64,000 bases of DNA from Kineosporia corallincola. Lineage in GTDB: Bacteria; Actinomycetota; Actinomycetes; Actinomycetales; Kineosporiaceae. The position numbers and the translations under genes were made by a program. The stretch lies in contig NZ_JAHBAY010000001.1 in NCBI RefSeq assembly GCF_018499875.1, positions 186,001 to 250,000 on the forward strand, given 5' to 3'. The number at the start of each line of letters is the position of its first letter. Position 1 is the first letter of the stretch. Below are positions 34,757 to 43,189 of this stretch, in pieces. A model generated the notes under the pieces. It was not told the origin of the DNA, did not search any database, and saw only the letters and a program-made list of their open reading frames with translations.

Positions 34757-36844
34757 ATGACCGACCAGCAGGTGACCGGAACTCTCGACGAGGCGCACGA
34801 GGCGCCGGCGCCGGTGGTCCCCGAGCAGGCCGAACCGCAGGAGCCGACCTCGGCCCGGGTTCCCACCGAACCCGATCCGGTGGCGGCCGCCGCGGTCGAC
34901 CTGGCCCGTGAGGCCGCCGAGGACGTCGCCCAGCCGGGCACCGTCGGTAGGCACCTGTCGGTGTCCGTCGACCAGTCCGGGCTCACACTGCACGCTTTCG
35001 ACTGCACCGCGAAGGGTTACCGGGGCTGGCGCTGGGCGGTCACGCTCGCCCACGTCCCGGGGTCCGATCGGGTGACGATCTGCGACACCGTGCTGCTCCC
35101 CGGCGCCGAGTCGATCATGGCGCCGGACTGGGTGCCGTGGTCCGACCGGCTCGCCCCGGGCGACCTGGGCGCGGGCGACGAACTGCCCTACAAGCCGGAC
35201 GATCCGAACCTGGTTCCGGGCTACACCGTCACCGATGAAGACGATGCCGACCAGCAGTTGTTCTGGGAGCTGGGCCTCGGCCGCGAGCGGGTGCTCGGGC
35301 GTGAGGGGCTGACCGGCGCCGCCGACCGCTGGCACCGCGGACCGCACGGTCCCACGTCCGACATCGCCGTGCAGGCAGCGGCATCCTGCGTGACCTGCGC
35401 GTACTTCGTGCCGTTGTCCGGCGTCATGCGTCAGGCCTTCGGGGCCTGCGCCAACGAGTGGTCGCCCGCCGACGGCACCGTGGTCACCGTCGACTTCGGT
35501 TGCGGTGCGCACAGTGAGACCGACCTGGAGATGCCCGCCCCCGAACCGCTGGGCGACCACATCCTCGACGAGACCATCGTCGACAAGATCGATCTTGCCG
35601 CTGCCGACGAGCCCACCCCGGGCATCGAGACCGGGTCGAGCGTGGATGCGCCCGGTGCGGTTGACGCTGCCGTGGCGGATGCGGATGCGGCGGATGCGGC
35701 TGTGACGTTGGTGAGCGAGGAGGCCGGTGACATCGATGCTCCGGCTGATGGCGAGGCTGAGGCTTCGGTCGACGTGGAGACTCTGGCTGGCGTTGAGGTT
35801 CCGGCCGATGACGAGGCTCCGACTGGGGCTGAGGCTTCGGTTGACGTGGAGACTCCGGCTGATGGGGAGGCTCCGGGCGACGGTGAGGCTCCGGCCGGTG
35901 TGCAGGTTCCGGCCAGTGTTGAGGCTGCGGTCGGCGTTGAGGCCGCGGTCGGTGGTGAGGTTCCGGCCGAGGTTGAGGCTTCGGCGGGAATTGAGGACCC
36001 GGCCGGTGCTCAGGCTGACGACCTTGTCGACGGTGGCGTGACGCCGGTGGCCGAGAAGGTGGCCGGCGTCGAGGTGCCGGTGGCTGAGGAGTCCTCGGCC
36101 GACAGCGGGACGGCTCACGTCGGGAATGTGGCTGAGCGGAACGAGTCTCACGGTGATGACGTTGCCGGTGGCGAGGCCGGGGTGGTCGAGGCGGCTCCGG
36201 CCGAACCCGCTTCCTGGGCCGCTCCGCAGCCGCGGGACGCGGGCGGCACGCTCGGCGATGTCGTTCCGGCCGAGCCGACCCCGCCGGTCGAGGTCACGGT
36301 CGAGCCGACGGTGGACCCCGAGCCGGTGGCCTCGCCCGAGGACCTGGTCGCTGTGCGGTCTCTCGGCACGCCGGACGAGCACGGGGACGCGGCTGAGTTG
36401 TCTTCCGTGGAGTCCGGTCCGGCCGGTGAGGTGCTGCTCCAGGGTGCGCAGGACGAAGACCTGGTGCCGCCGCCCGCGCTGAGCCCGGAAATCGTTGCTG
36501 CACAAGACGAAGAGAGCCCGACCGGCGAGGCGGTGCAGGGCGAGGCGGTCGCTCCGGTCAGCGAGTACACCGCGTCGCCCGACACGGATCCGGTTCCGGT
36601 TGAAGGGCTTTCGCCAGAGGTTCCGGACGGGTCGCGGCAGGGTGCGGCGGTCGCCGTCGACTCCGCCGAGACGGCCGCGCAGCCGGAGCCGGCAGCCGAG
36701 TCCGTGGCCGGGCAGCCGGAGCACGGGCAGGCCGATGCGACGCAGGCTGATGTGACGCAGGCTGATGTGACGCAGGCCGATGTGACGCCGGTTGACGCCG
36801 ACCCGAAGCCGCAGGACCGGCCCGAGGTGCCGCCGCAGCCGTGA
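34757..36844 (+). CDS. DUF3027 protein with long repetitive acidic tail
   Basis: A 695-aa protein. Residues ~35-270 are the actinobacterial DUF3027 domain (SVDQSGLTLHAFDCTAKGYR, GWRWAVTLAHVPGSD, then CVTCAYFVPL and FGACANEWSPADG, with conserved Cys residues that could bind metal). The remaining ~420 residues are Ala/Glu/Val/Pro-rich, with EASVDVET, ADGEAP-type repeats (35733-36011) and ADVTQ repeats (36731-36790). In the tail, codons ending in T are much commoner than in neighbours. ATG at 34757 is chosen; the frame extends to 34595. The stop overlaps the GTG of the next gene (GTGA), so both are co-translated. Function unknown. Confidence 0.88.
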   Translation: MTDQQVTGTLDEAHEAPAPVVPEQAEPQEPTSARVPTEPDPVAAAAVDLAREAAEDVAQPGTVGRHLSVSVDQSGLTLHAFDCTAKGYRGWRWAVTLAHVPGSDRVTICDTVLLPGAESIMAPDWVPWSDRLAPGDLGAGDELPYKPDDPNLVPGYTVTDEDDADQQLFWELGLGRERVLGREGLTGAADRWHRGPHGPTSDIAVQAAASCVTCAYFVPLSGVMRQAFGACANEWSPADGTVVTVDFGCGAHSETDLEMPAPEPLGDHILDETIVDKIDLAAADEPTPGIETGSSVDAPGAVDAAVADADAADAAVTLVSEEAGDIDAPADGEAEASVDVETLAGVEVPADDEAPTGAEASVDVETPADGEAPGDGEAPAGVQVPASVEAAVGVEAAVGGEVPAEVEASAGIEDPAGAQADDLVDGGVTPVAEKVAGVEVPVAEESSADSGTAHVGNVAERNESHGDDVAGGEAGVVEAAPAEPASWAAPQPRDAGGTLGDVVPAEPTPPVEVTVEPTVDPEPVASPEDLVAVRSLGTPDEHGDAAELSSVESGPAGEVLLQGAQDEDLVPPPALSPEIVAAQDEESPTGEAVQGEAVAPVSEYTASPDTDPVPVEGLSPEVPDGSRQGAAVAVDSAETAAQPEPAAESVAGQPEHGQADATQADVTQADVTQADVTPVDADPKPQDRPEVPPQP
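35733..36011. repeat. Degenerate repeats in the DUF3027 tail
   Basis: Imperfect repeats of GAGGCT and GTTGAGG-type units encode EASVDVET and ADGEAP peptides. GAGGCTTCGGT-GACGTGGAGACT occurs twice, about 80 bases apart (one variable base marked by the hyphen). T-ending codons are frequent. Confidence 0.7.
36731..36790. repeat. Four tandem 15-bp units (ADVTQ repeat)
   Basis: Units at 36731, 36746, 36761 and 36776, consensus GCTGATGTGACGCAG; the middle two are identical. In frame, near the end of the DUF3027 gene. Confidence 0.92.
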
Positions 36845-39800
36845 CCGACGACCGGTTCGGCACGGCGGGGATCCGGCAGCGGGTCCTGGCGGCCTGGGCG
36901 GCTTCACCCACCCGGTTCCGTGAAGATGCCAATGCCGAGGAAGAGCTGGTCCTGGGCGGTTACCGGGACCGGCTGGTGGTGGAGCTCGCCCAGAACGCCG
37001 CCGACGCGGCGCTCCGGGCGGGTGTGTCCGGCCGGCTGCTGCTGCGGCTGACCGACGGCTCCGGAAACCCGGGCGGCACCGGCGATCTCGGCAACGGCCC
37101 GGTGCTGGTCGCCGCCAACACCGGCGCCCCGCTCGACGCCGACGGGGTGCAGGCACTGTGCACGCTGCGGGCGTCGGCGAAGCGGGACGGTGGCACGGTC
37201 GGCCGGTTCGGCGTCGGTTTCGCCGCCGTGCTGGCGGTCACCGACGAGCCGGTGGTGCTGAGTCGTTCCGGGGGCGTCCGGTTCTCCGCCGCCGACACCC
37301 GGGAACTGGTGCGGCGCACCGCCTTCGAAGGCGACTCCGCGCAGCTGGCGGAAGAACTCCAGCGACGTGACGGTCAGGTTCCGGCGCTGCGCCTGCCGTT
37401 CGAGGCCGAGGGCACCCCGCCGGAGGGCTATGACACGGCGGTGCTGCTGCCGCTGTCCGGGCCGGACGCCGCGGCGCGGGTGCGCCAGCTGCTGACCGCC
37501 GTCTCCGACGTGCTGCTGCTGGCCCTGCCCGGTCTGGACCAGATCGTGGTCGAGCTGCCCGGCGAAACCCCGCGGGTGATCAGCGATGTCGCCCGGCGCT
37601 GGCGGATCGTGCGGCGGGAGGGCGAGGTTCCGGCCGGACTGCTGGCCGACCGGCCGGTGGAGGAGCAGGTGCTCACCCGCTGGTCGCTGACCTGGGCCCT
37701 GCCCGGCGGCGAGGCCGAGCTGCCGCAGCCGGCGGTGCTGAACGCCCCCACCCCCAGTGACGAGTCCCTGCCCTGGCCGGCGGTTCTCGTGGCCAGTGTG
37801 CCGATGGACGTGACACGCCGGCACGTGGTGCCCGGCCCGGTGACCGACCTGATCGTGCACAACGCCGCCCTCGCCTACGCCGACCTGCTCACCGAGGTCG
37901 CGGCCGAGGGAGGTGAGGCCTGGCCACTGGTGGTCACCGGACTGCCCGCCGGGCCGGTCGACGGCGCGCTGCGGGAGGCGGTGCTGGCCCTGCTGCCCGA
38001 GCGCCCGCTGCTGCACGCGGCCGAGGACCCGAAGACCCTGCTGCGTCCCTCCGAGGCCCTGGCCCTGAACGGGCCGGTCGGTGCGGACCGCGCGGTGGTG
38101 AACGTGTTCGCCTCCTGGCTGGCCGGTCTCGTGCACGCCCCGCGCCCGTCCTGGACGGTGCTGGAAACCCTTGGCGTGCGCCGGATGTGGCTGTCCGACG
38201 CGGTGGAGGCGCTGCCCGCGCTGCCCGACCCGGAGCGCTGGCGTGGGGTCTACGACGCGATCGCCGGGCTGACCCTCGACGAAACCGTGCGCGAGTCGCT
38301 GGCTTTCCTTCCGATCCCGCTGGCCGACGGCACGGTGGCACGCGGTGCCCGCGGGCTGCTGCTGGCCTCACCGGAGACCGATGTCGACGCCGGTGCCCCG
38401 ATCTCGGTGCCGGAGGCGCTGGCCGTGCTCGGTGCCAAGGTGGTGCACCCCGATGCCGTGCACCCGGTGCTGGAGCGGCTGGGCGTTACCGTGGCCGGGC
38501 CCCGGGCCCTGGTCGAGCTGCCGGTGGTGCGCACCGCCGTTCACGAGATCAACGACGGACCGGGCGGTTTCACCGAGGACGCCCGGTCGCCCGACGAACT
38601 GCGTGACGCCGTGCTGGCCCTGGTGGCCGTGGCCGTGACCGCCGGTGAGCTGGGCCCGGGTGAGCTGCCCTGGCTGGGCGAGCTGGAGCTGAGCGACGAG
38701 GACGGCGAGCCCACCCCGGCCTCCGTCCTGGCGATCGAGGGCAGCCCGGCGGCCGACTGGTTCCATCCCGACGACGTCGGGATCCTGCCGGAGTGGTGGG
38801 CCCGGCGCTGGGGTGAGAGCACCCTGGTCGCGGTCGGTGTGCTGCGTGGCCCGGGGGCCTTCCTGGCCTCCGAGGTGTCGCTCGAACCCGACCTGCTGGG
38901 CCTCGACGACGAAGACGGTACGCCCGCCGCCGAACTCGACGGCTGGGACGACTACACCGCCTGGGTGCAGGCCACGCACCCGGAGATGCTGCCCGGGGGA
39001 ACGATTTCCGAGCTGATCGCCGTCCGTGATCTGGATCTGGTCCGGCCGGAGTCGCTGCCCGGCGTGGTGGCCGCGATCGCCGGTGACCCGCTGCTGCGCC
39101 CCGCCCTGGTGCGACCGGCCAGGGTGGTCTCCGGGGGCCGCGGGTTCGACGTGCCCTCGTACACCGCGTGGTGGTTGCGGTCCGAGCTGAGCGGCGGCGA
39201 CGACGACGGGGGTGTGCTGGCCGCACCGGGCGCCGAGGCGTCGTTGCGGGCGCTGCTGCCCCCGGCGCCGGACTGGCTGACCGGACTGGACCCGGTCGCG
39301 AGCCGCGCGGTCGGTGTGGTCACCACCGTCGACGACCTCGACGCCCAGGGGCTGCACGACGTGCTGGACCGGCTGGCCGATCCGGACGTCACGCTGACCT
39401 CGGCGATGCTGCTGCCCCTGCTGGAGCGGATCGCCGACCTGGCGCCGCCGGCGGCGGGCGACGGCGATCACCCGGACGTCGTCCGTGGTCTGGATCCCGA
39501 CGACGTGACCGCGACCGTGGTGGTGCCCCTGGCCCAGGCGGTGCTGGTCGACTCGCCGATGTACCGCCAGCGAACCGATCTGGGCGTGCAGGTGCCGGTG
39601 AACCCGGCGCGGTCGGGTGCCCTCGCCGGGCTGCTCGGCCTGACCGCCGCGCACGACCTGGCGGCCGGTGCGGTGGACGACACGCACGGCACGCAGCAGA
39701 CGGTCGGTGAGGCCGTGCTGGCGGTGCTGCCGGCGGCGCCGGTCACCTGGTGCGAGCACGAGGAGTTGCACGTCGACAGCGTCGAGGTGGACTGGTGGCT

Positions 39801-39966
39801 GGAGGGCGACGGGCCGGACGCCCGGGTGCACGCGGCCACGGTGGACGGCCTGGCCCGCGCCCTGACCTGGGCCTGTGACCGCTGGGAGTTGCGCGACCTG
39901 ATCGCTGCCCTGCTCGCCGATCCCGGGCTGGGGCCGGACGTGCTGGTGGACCAGACCTTCGGTTAG
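36841..39966 (+). CDS. Sacsin-like GHKL ATP-binding protein (1041 aa)
   Basis: The N-terminal ~200 residues form an HSP90/sacsin-type GHKL ATPase: ELAQNAADAALRAG (N box with metal-binding Asn), VAANTGAPLDADG (G1; the usual Asp is Asn) and GRFGVGFAAVLAVTD (G2/lid). The other ~800 residues are Leu/Ala/Asp/Val-rich with no recognised domain and no membrane segment. The GTG start overlaps the DUF3027 stop (GTGA), implying a functional pair. Its stop overlaps the stop of the convergent DUF2530 gene. Related actinobacterial proteins are annotated only as ATP-binding. A chaperone-like role is inferred from the fold. Confidence 0.87.
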   Translation: MTDDRFGTAGIRQRVLAAWAASPTRFREDANAEEELVLGGYRDRLVVELAQNAADAALRAGVSGRLLLRLTDGSGNPGGTGDLGNGPVLVAANTGAPLDADGVQALCTLRASAKRDGGTVGRFGVGFAAVLAVTDEPVVLSRSGGVRFSAADTRELVRRTAFEGDSAQLAEELQRRDGQVPALRLPFEAEGTPPEGYDTAVLLPLSGPDAAARVRQLLTAVSDVLLLALPGLDQIVVELPGETPRVISDVARRWRIVRREGEVPAGLLADRPVEEQVLTRWSLTWALPGGEAELPQPAVLNAPTPSDESLPWPAVLVASVPMDVTRRHVVPGPVTDLIVHNAALAYADLLTEVAAEGGEAWPLVVTGLPAGPVDGALREAVLALLPERPLLHAAEDPKTLLRPSEALALNGPVGADRAVVNVFASWLAGLVHAPRPSWTVLETLGVRRMWLSDAVEALPALPDPERWRGVYDAIAGLTLDETVRESLAFLPIPLADGTVARGARGLLLASPETDVDAGAPISVPEALAVLGAKVVHPDAVHPVLERLGVTVAGPRALVELPVVRTAVHEINDGPGGFTEDARSPDELRDAVLALVAVAVTAGELGPGELPWLGELELSDEDGEPTPASVLAIEGSPAADWFHPDDVGILPEWWARRWGESTLVAVGVLRGPGAFLASEVSLEPDLLGLDDEDGTPAAELDGWDDYTAWVQATHPEMLPGGTISELIAVRDLDLVRPESLPGVVAAIAGDPLLRPALVRPARVVSGGRGFDVPSYTAWWLRSELSGGDDDGGVLAAPGAEASLRALLPPAPDWLTGLDPVASRAVGVVTTVDDLDAQGLHDVLDRLADPDVTLTSAMLLPLLERIADLAPPAAGDGDHPDVVRGLDPDDVTATVVVPLAQAVLVDSPMYRQRTDLGVQVPVNPARSGALAGLLGLTAAHDLAAGAVDDTHGTQQTVGEAVLAVLPAAPVTWCEHEELHVDSVEVDWWLEGDGPDARVHAATVDGLARALTWACDRWELRDLIAALLADPGLGPDVLVDQTFG

Positions 39967-40361
39967 GGCGTGTGCTCCGACTCGGGCACCGGGCCGGAGC
40001 GGGTGGCGGGTCCGGCGTCGTGCAGCGGCGGGTGCTTGCGGCGCAGCCGGGGCAGGCCGGTGGGTTCGCCGCTGCCGCGTGTGACGTCGTCGACGTCGCC
40101 GCTGTAGGTGCTGGGCGGGATGACCTGGCCGGGTTTGGGCCGGGGCCGCCGGATCAGCAGATAGCTGTAGCCGACGAAGCCGAGCAGCACCCCGGAGAAG
40201 GCCGCCCAGACCCACCAGCCGCGACCGCTGGACTCCAGCTCGGGGCGGAGCATCAGCCCCAGCACGAACAGCAACGCCCAGATGCCGGTGCCGATGGCGA
40301 CAGGCAGGCGCTCACCTGGGCCCCCCTGGGTGACCTGGTAGGGCACTTCCTGTTCTCCCAC
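39963..40361 (-). CDS. DUF2530 small membrane protein
   Basis: About 132 aa with two membrane helices (PVAIGTGIWALLFVLGLML and WWVWAAFSGVLLGFVGYSYLL), then an Arg-rich cytoplasmic tail (RRPRPKPGQ), matching DUF2530. The GTG at 40361 (VGEQEVPYQ) lies seven bases after TAATCT on the minus strand, so a leaderless start is likely; the frame extends to a GTG at 40397. Stops of this gene and the convergent GHKL gene overlap (TTAG). A divergent MarR-MFS operon lies upstream. Function unknown. Confidence 0.82.
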   Translation of the reverse strand: MGEQEVPYQVTQGGPGERLPVAIGTGIWALLFVLGLMLRPELESSGRGWWVWAAFSGVLLGFVGYSYLLIRRPRPKPGQVIPPSTYSGDVDDVTRGSGEPTGLPRLRRKHPPLHDAGPATRSGPVPESEHTP

Positions 40362-40446
40362 TCTTTCGAGATTACCTAACGGATCGGTGCGGCTCACCGG
40401 AGTTACCTGCGGTGCGGCTCACCTCCGCCCGATGATCTTGCGGTCG

Positions 40447-40504
40447 CTCGCCCGATCGGGCGAGTCGGGCGGCTGTTGCCCGGGGGAATAGTTAGCTCGG
40501 CTAA
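40447..40504. promoter_or_regulatory. Two palindromes upstream of the MarR-MFS operon
   Basis: CTCGCCCGATCGGGCGAG is a perfect 18-bp palindrome (40447-40464). TTAGC-TCG-GCTAA lies at 40492-40504, 16 bases before the MarR start. The second is the better placed candidate MarR operator; the first could be a second binding site or a hairpin. Confidence 0.55.
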
Positions 40505-40520
40505 GCAGTTGGAGTAGGCT

Positions 40521-40937
40521 GTGACCGTGCTCGAGGAGACAGAGTTGCGCGTGTCCCTGATGAAGGTGACGCGGCGGCTGCGCGCGGAGAAGTCCGATAC
40601 TGAACTGACGGACAGTCAGATGTCGGTGCTCTCCGTGCTGGACCGTGGTGGTCCGCTGACCCCGCGGGCGCTGGCCGACTACGAACGGGTGCAGCCGCCG
40701 TCGATGACGCGCACCCTCGCCGCCCTGGCGGAACGCGGTCTGGTCGACCGCGCGCCGGATCCGGGTGACGGCCGGCAGATCATCGTGCGGATCACCGATT
40801 CCGGCGCCGCCGCCGTCACCGCGACCCGCCGTCAGCGCGATGCCTGGCTGGCTCAGCAGCTGGCCGACCTCGACCCGGATGAGCGAGCCGTCCTCGCCCG
40901 TGCGTCGCAGATATTAAGGAGGATCGCCGACTCGTGA
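40521..40937 (+). CDS. MarR-family transcriptional regulator (MFS-linked)
   Basis: Winged-helix regulator of 138 aa with LTPRALADYERVQPPSMTRTLAALAERGLV (HTH) and the wing DPGDGRQIIVRITDSG. The GTG at 40521 has GGAGTAGG upstream. Its stop overlaps the GTG of the MFS gene (GTGA), so the two are translationally coupled. Likely an autorepressor that controls the efflux gene. M. tuberculosis has a MarR gene beside a DUF2530 gene in a similar order (recalled). Confidence 0.94.
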   Translation: MTVLEETELRVSLMKVTRRLRAEKSDTELTDSQMSVLSVLDRGGPLTPRALADYERVQPPSMTRTLAALAERGLVDRAPDPGDGRQIIVRITDSGAAAVTATRRQRDAWLAQQLADLDPDERAVLARASQILRRIADS

Positions 40938-42289
40938 GTCCCATGTTCCGAGCGCTCAGCATCCGCAACTACCGGCTCTGGGCCTCCGGCGCCATCGTGT
41001 CCAACACCGGCACCTGGATGCAGCGTGTCGCTCAGGACTGGCTGGTCCTCACCCAGCTCACCGACAACTCCGGCGTGGCGGTCGGTATCACCACCGCTCT
41101 CCAGTTCGCCCCCGTGCTGCTGCTCGCCCCCTGGATCGGCGCGCTCACCGACCGCCTCGACCGGCGCAAGATCCTGATCACCACCCAGATCACCTCGGCC
41201 GTACTCGGTCTGGTGCTGGGCCTGCTGGTGATCAGTGGTCTGGCCGAGCTCTGGATGGTCTACCTGCTCGCCGCCGGTCTCGGTGTGGTCGCCGCCGTCG
41301 ACGGCCCGGCCCGCCAGGCCTTCGTCTCCGAACTCGTGCCGGTCGAGTACCTGCCCAACGCGGTCGGCCTGAACTCGGCGTCGTTCAACGCCGGGCGCCT
41401 GCTCGGCCCGGGCATCGCCGGCCTGCTGATCAACTGGCTGGGCACCGGCCCGGTCTTCCTGATCAACGGGTTCAGCTTCATCGCCGTGGTGTTCTCGCTG
41501 ACCCACATGAACCGCGACGAGCTGCGTCTCCAGGAGCGTCCGGGGCGGGGCAACCGCTCGGCCCGCGCCGGTCTGGTCTACGCCCGCAGCCATCCCGAGA
41601 TCGCGCTGATCATGTGCATCGTCGGCATGGTGGCCATGCTCGGCCTGAACACCCAGATCACCACCGCCCTGATGGCCCGCACCGAGTTCGGCAAGGGCGC
41701 AGGCGAGTACGGCCTGCTCGGATCGGTGATGGCGATCGGCTCGCTGGGCGGGGCGCTGCTCGCGGCCCGGCGCGAACGGCCCACCGTGAAGCTGGTGATC
41801 GGCGCGGCGGCGGCCTTCGGCGTGTCGTCGATCGTGTCCGCGCTGATGCCCACCTACTGGACGTTCGCGCTGATGCTGATCCCCAGCGGCCTGGCCGCGC
41901 TGACCATGCTGACCGCCGCCAACGCCACCGTGCAGCTGGCCACCACACCGGCCATGCGCGGCCGGGTGATGGCGCTGTACATGGCGATCACGATGGGCGG
42001 CACCCCGATCGGCTCGCCGATCATCGGGTGGATCGGCGAGGAGTTCGGCGCCCGCTGGACCATTCTGGTCGGGGGCATGGGCACGCTGCTCGCCGTGGGC
42101 ATGGCCCTGCTCTGGCTGAGCCGCTCCGCCACCCTGCGCGAGGCGGTGAAGGCGTCGGACACCCGGCCGCTGATGACGGTGACCAAGACGTCGGACCGGG
42201 CTGCCGCCACCGGCACCCCGGAGGCCGCCGCGGTGGCCCGGCAGACCGCGACGCGCACCTCCGGGGCGACCGAGAACTCGGCCGCCTGA
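40934..42289 (+). CDS. MFS efflux transporter (MFS_3/EntS-like)
   Basis: A 451-aa major facilitator with about 12 helices. The N-terminus RNYRLWASGAIVSNTGTWMQRVAQDWLV and the loop LTDRLDRRKILITTQ are typical of the MFS_3 group of exporters. A Thr/Ala-rich cytoplasmic tail of about 50 residues ends the protein. Co-transcribed with the overlapping MarR gene, so probably a regulated exporter of a drug, siderophore or metabolite. A shared terminator with the convergent CPBP gene follows. Confidence 0.94.
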   Translation: MSPMFRALSIRNYRLWASGAIVSNTGTWMQRVAQDWLVLTQLTDNSGVAVGITTALQFAPVLLLAPWIGALTDRLDRRKILITTQITSAVLGLVLGLLVISGLAELWMVYLLAAGLGVVAAVDGPARQAFVSELVPVEYLPNAVGLNSASFNAGRLLGPGIAGLLINWLGTGPVFLINGFSFIAVVFSLTHMNRDELRLQERPGRGNRSARAGLVYARSHPEIALIMCIVGMVAMLGLNTQITTALMARTEFGKGAGEYGLLGSVMAIGSLGGALLAARRERPTVKLVIGAAAAFGVSSIVSALMPTYWTFALMLIPSGLAALTMLTAANATVQLATTPAMRGRVMALYMAITMGGTPIGSPIIGWIGEEFGARWTILVGGMGTLLAVGMALLWLSRSATLREAVKASDTRPLMTVTKTSDRAAATGTPEAAAVARQTATRTSGATENSAA

Positions 42290-42304
42290 GCGGTTTTCGA
42301 TTGA

Positions 42305-42340
42305 GGACGACGATGAGCCCAGACGGGCCCGTCGTCGTCC
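42305..42340. terminator. Bidirectional terminator between MFS and CPBP genes
   Basis: A 16-bp stem with one G-U and one A-C position, GGACGACGATGAGCCC against GGGCCCGTCGTCGTCC, with a 4-base loop. Shares the GGACGACGA core with the terminators at 5705 and 33381. Confidence 0.85.
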
Positions 42341-42352
42341 GCCGGTTCGGCG

Positions 42353-43180
42353 TCAGGCCAGCCCGAGGGGCTTGGCGAACAGGTCGTAGCCGACGAAGCT
42401 GACCACGTCGAGGATGGTGTGCGCCACGATCAGCGCCCACACCCGGCCGCCGCGGCGGTACCACTCGGCGAACACCACGCCCATGATCGCGTTGCCGACG
42501 AACGGCCCGAAGCCCTGGTAGAGGTGGTAGGAGCCGCGTAGCAGCGCACTGGCGCCGATCACCCGCACCCAGGGCCAGTCCAGCCGGCGCAGCCGGTTCA
42601 TCAGGTAGCCGACCACGATGACCTCTTCGAGCACCGCGTTCTTGACCGCCTGGAGGATCAGCACCGGGATGGTCCACCAGTGCTCGTTCAGCCCGGAGGC
42701 CACGATGGTGGTGGTGACGCCCAACTCGCGACCGACCACGTAGAGCAGCAGGCCGGGCAGTCCGATCAGTGCGGCCAGCCCGGCCCCGTGCAGCGCGTCG
42801 CGCAGGCCGTTGCCGCGGTCGAGCCCCAGCCGCCGGCGCCAGCCCGGGGTGTCGCCTGCCAGCAGCCACAGCACCAGCGCGACCGGCACCAGCGTGGAGG
42901 CGATGTCGAGCAGCTGGTAGGTCAGGTCGAGGTATTCGCGCACGCTGCGCGAGGCGTTCAGCGTGGAGGTCTGGGCCGAGAGCCCGCCCTCGGCCGTCAG
43001 CTTCGCGGTGATGCTGACGACGGAGTAGACCGCGGACATGCCGAGCGACAGCCCGAGCACGATCCAGATCTCCAGCCCCAGACGGCGCCGGGCCGGGGGC
43101 TCGGTATGCGGCGGTTCCTCGGTGATGTCGCGGCTACGCGCCGGACCCCGCATCCACCAGGCAGTTGCGCTCTCGACCAC
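42353..43180 (-). CDS. CPBP intramembrane metalloprotease
   Basis: A 275-aa polytopic membrane protein of the CAAX protease and bacteriocin-processing (Abi/Rce1) family. Motifs: Glu185-Glu186 in VLEEVIVVGYLMNRL, His219 in RGSYHLYQG, and VAHTILDVVSF. The motif-1 Arg usually seen after EExxx is replaced by Gly-Tyr, a variant found in the family. About seven hydrophobic segments. The start is GTG 43180 or ATG 43153. Substrate unknown; no bacteriocin genes nearby. Confidence 0.9.
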   Translation of the reverse strand: MVESATAWWMRGPARSRDITEEPPHTEPPARRRLGLEIWIVLGLSLGMSAVYSVVSITAKLTAEGGLSAQTSTLNASRSVREYLDLTYQLLDIASTLVPVALVLWLLAGDTPGWRRRLGLDRGNGLRDALHGAGLAALIGLPGLLLYVVGRELGVTTTIVASGLNEHWWTIPVLILQAVKNAVLEEVIVVGYLMNRLRRLDWPWVRVIGASALLRGSYHLYQGFGPFVGNAIMGVVFAEWYRRGGRVWALIVAHTILDVVSFVGYDLFAKPLGLA

Positions 43181-43189
43181 GCCGCCACC

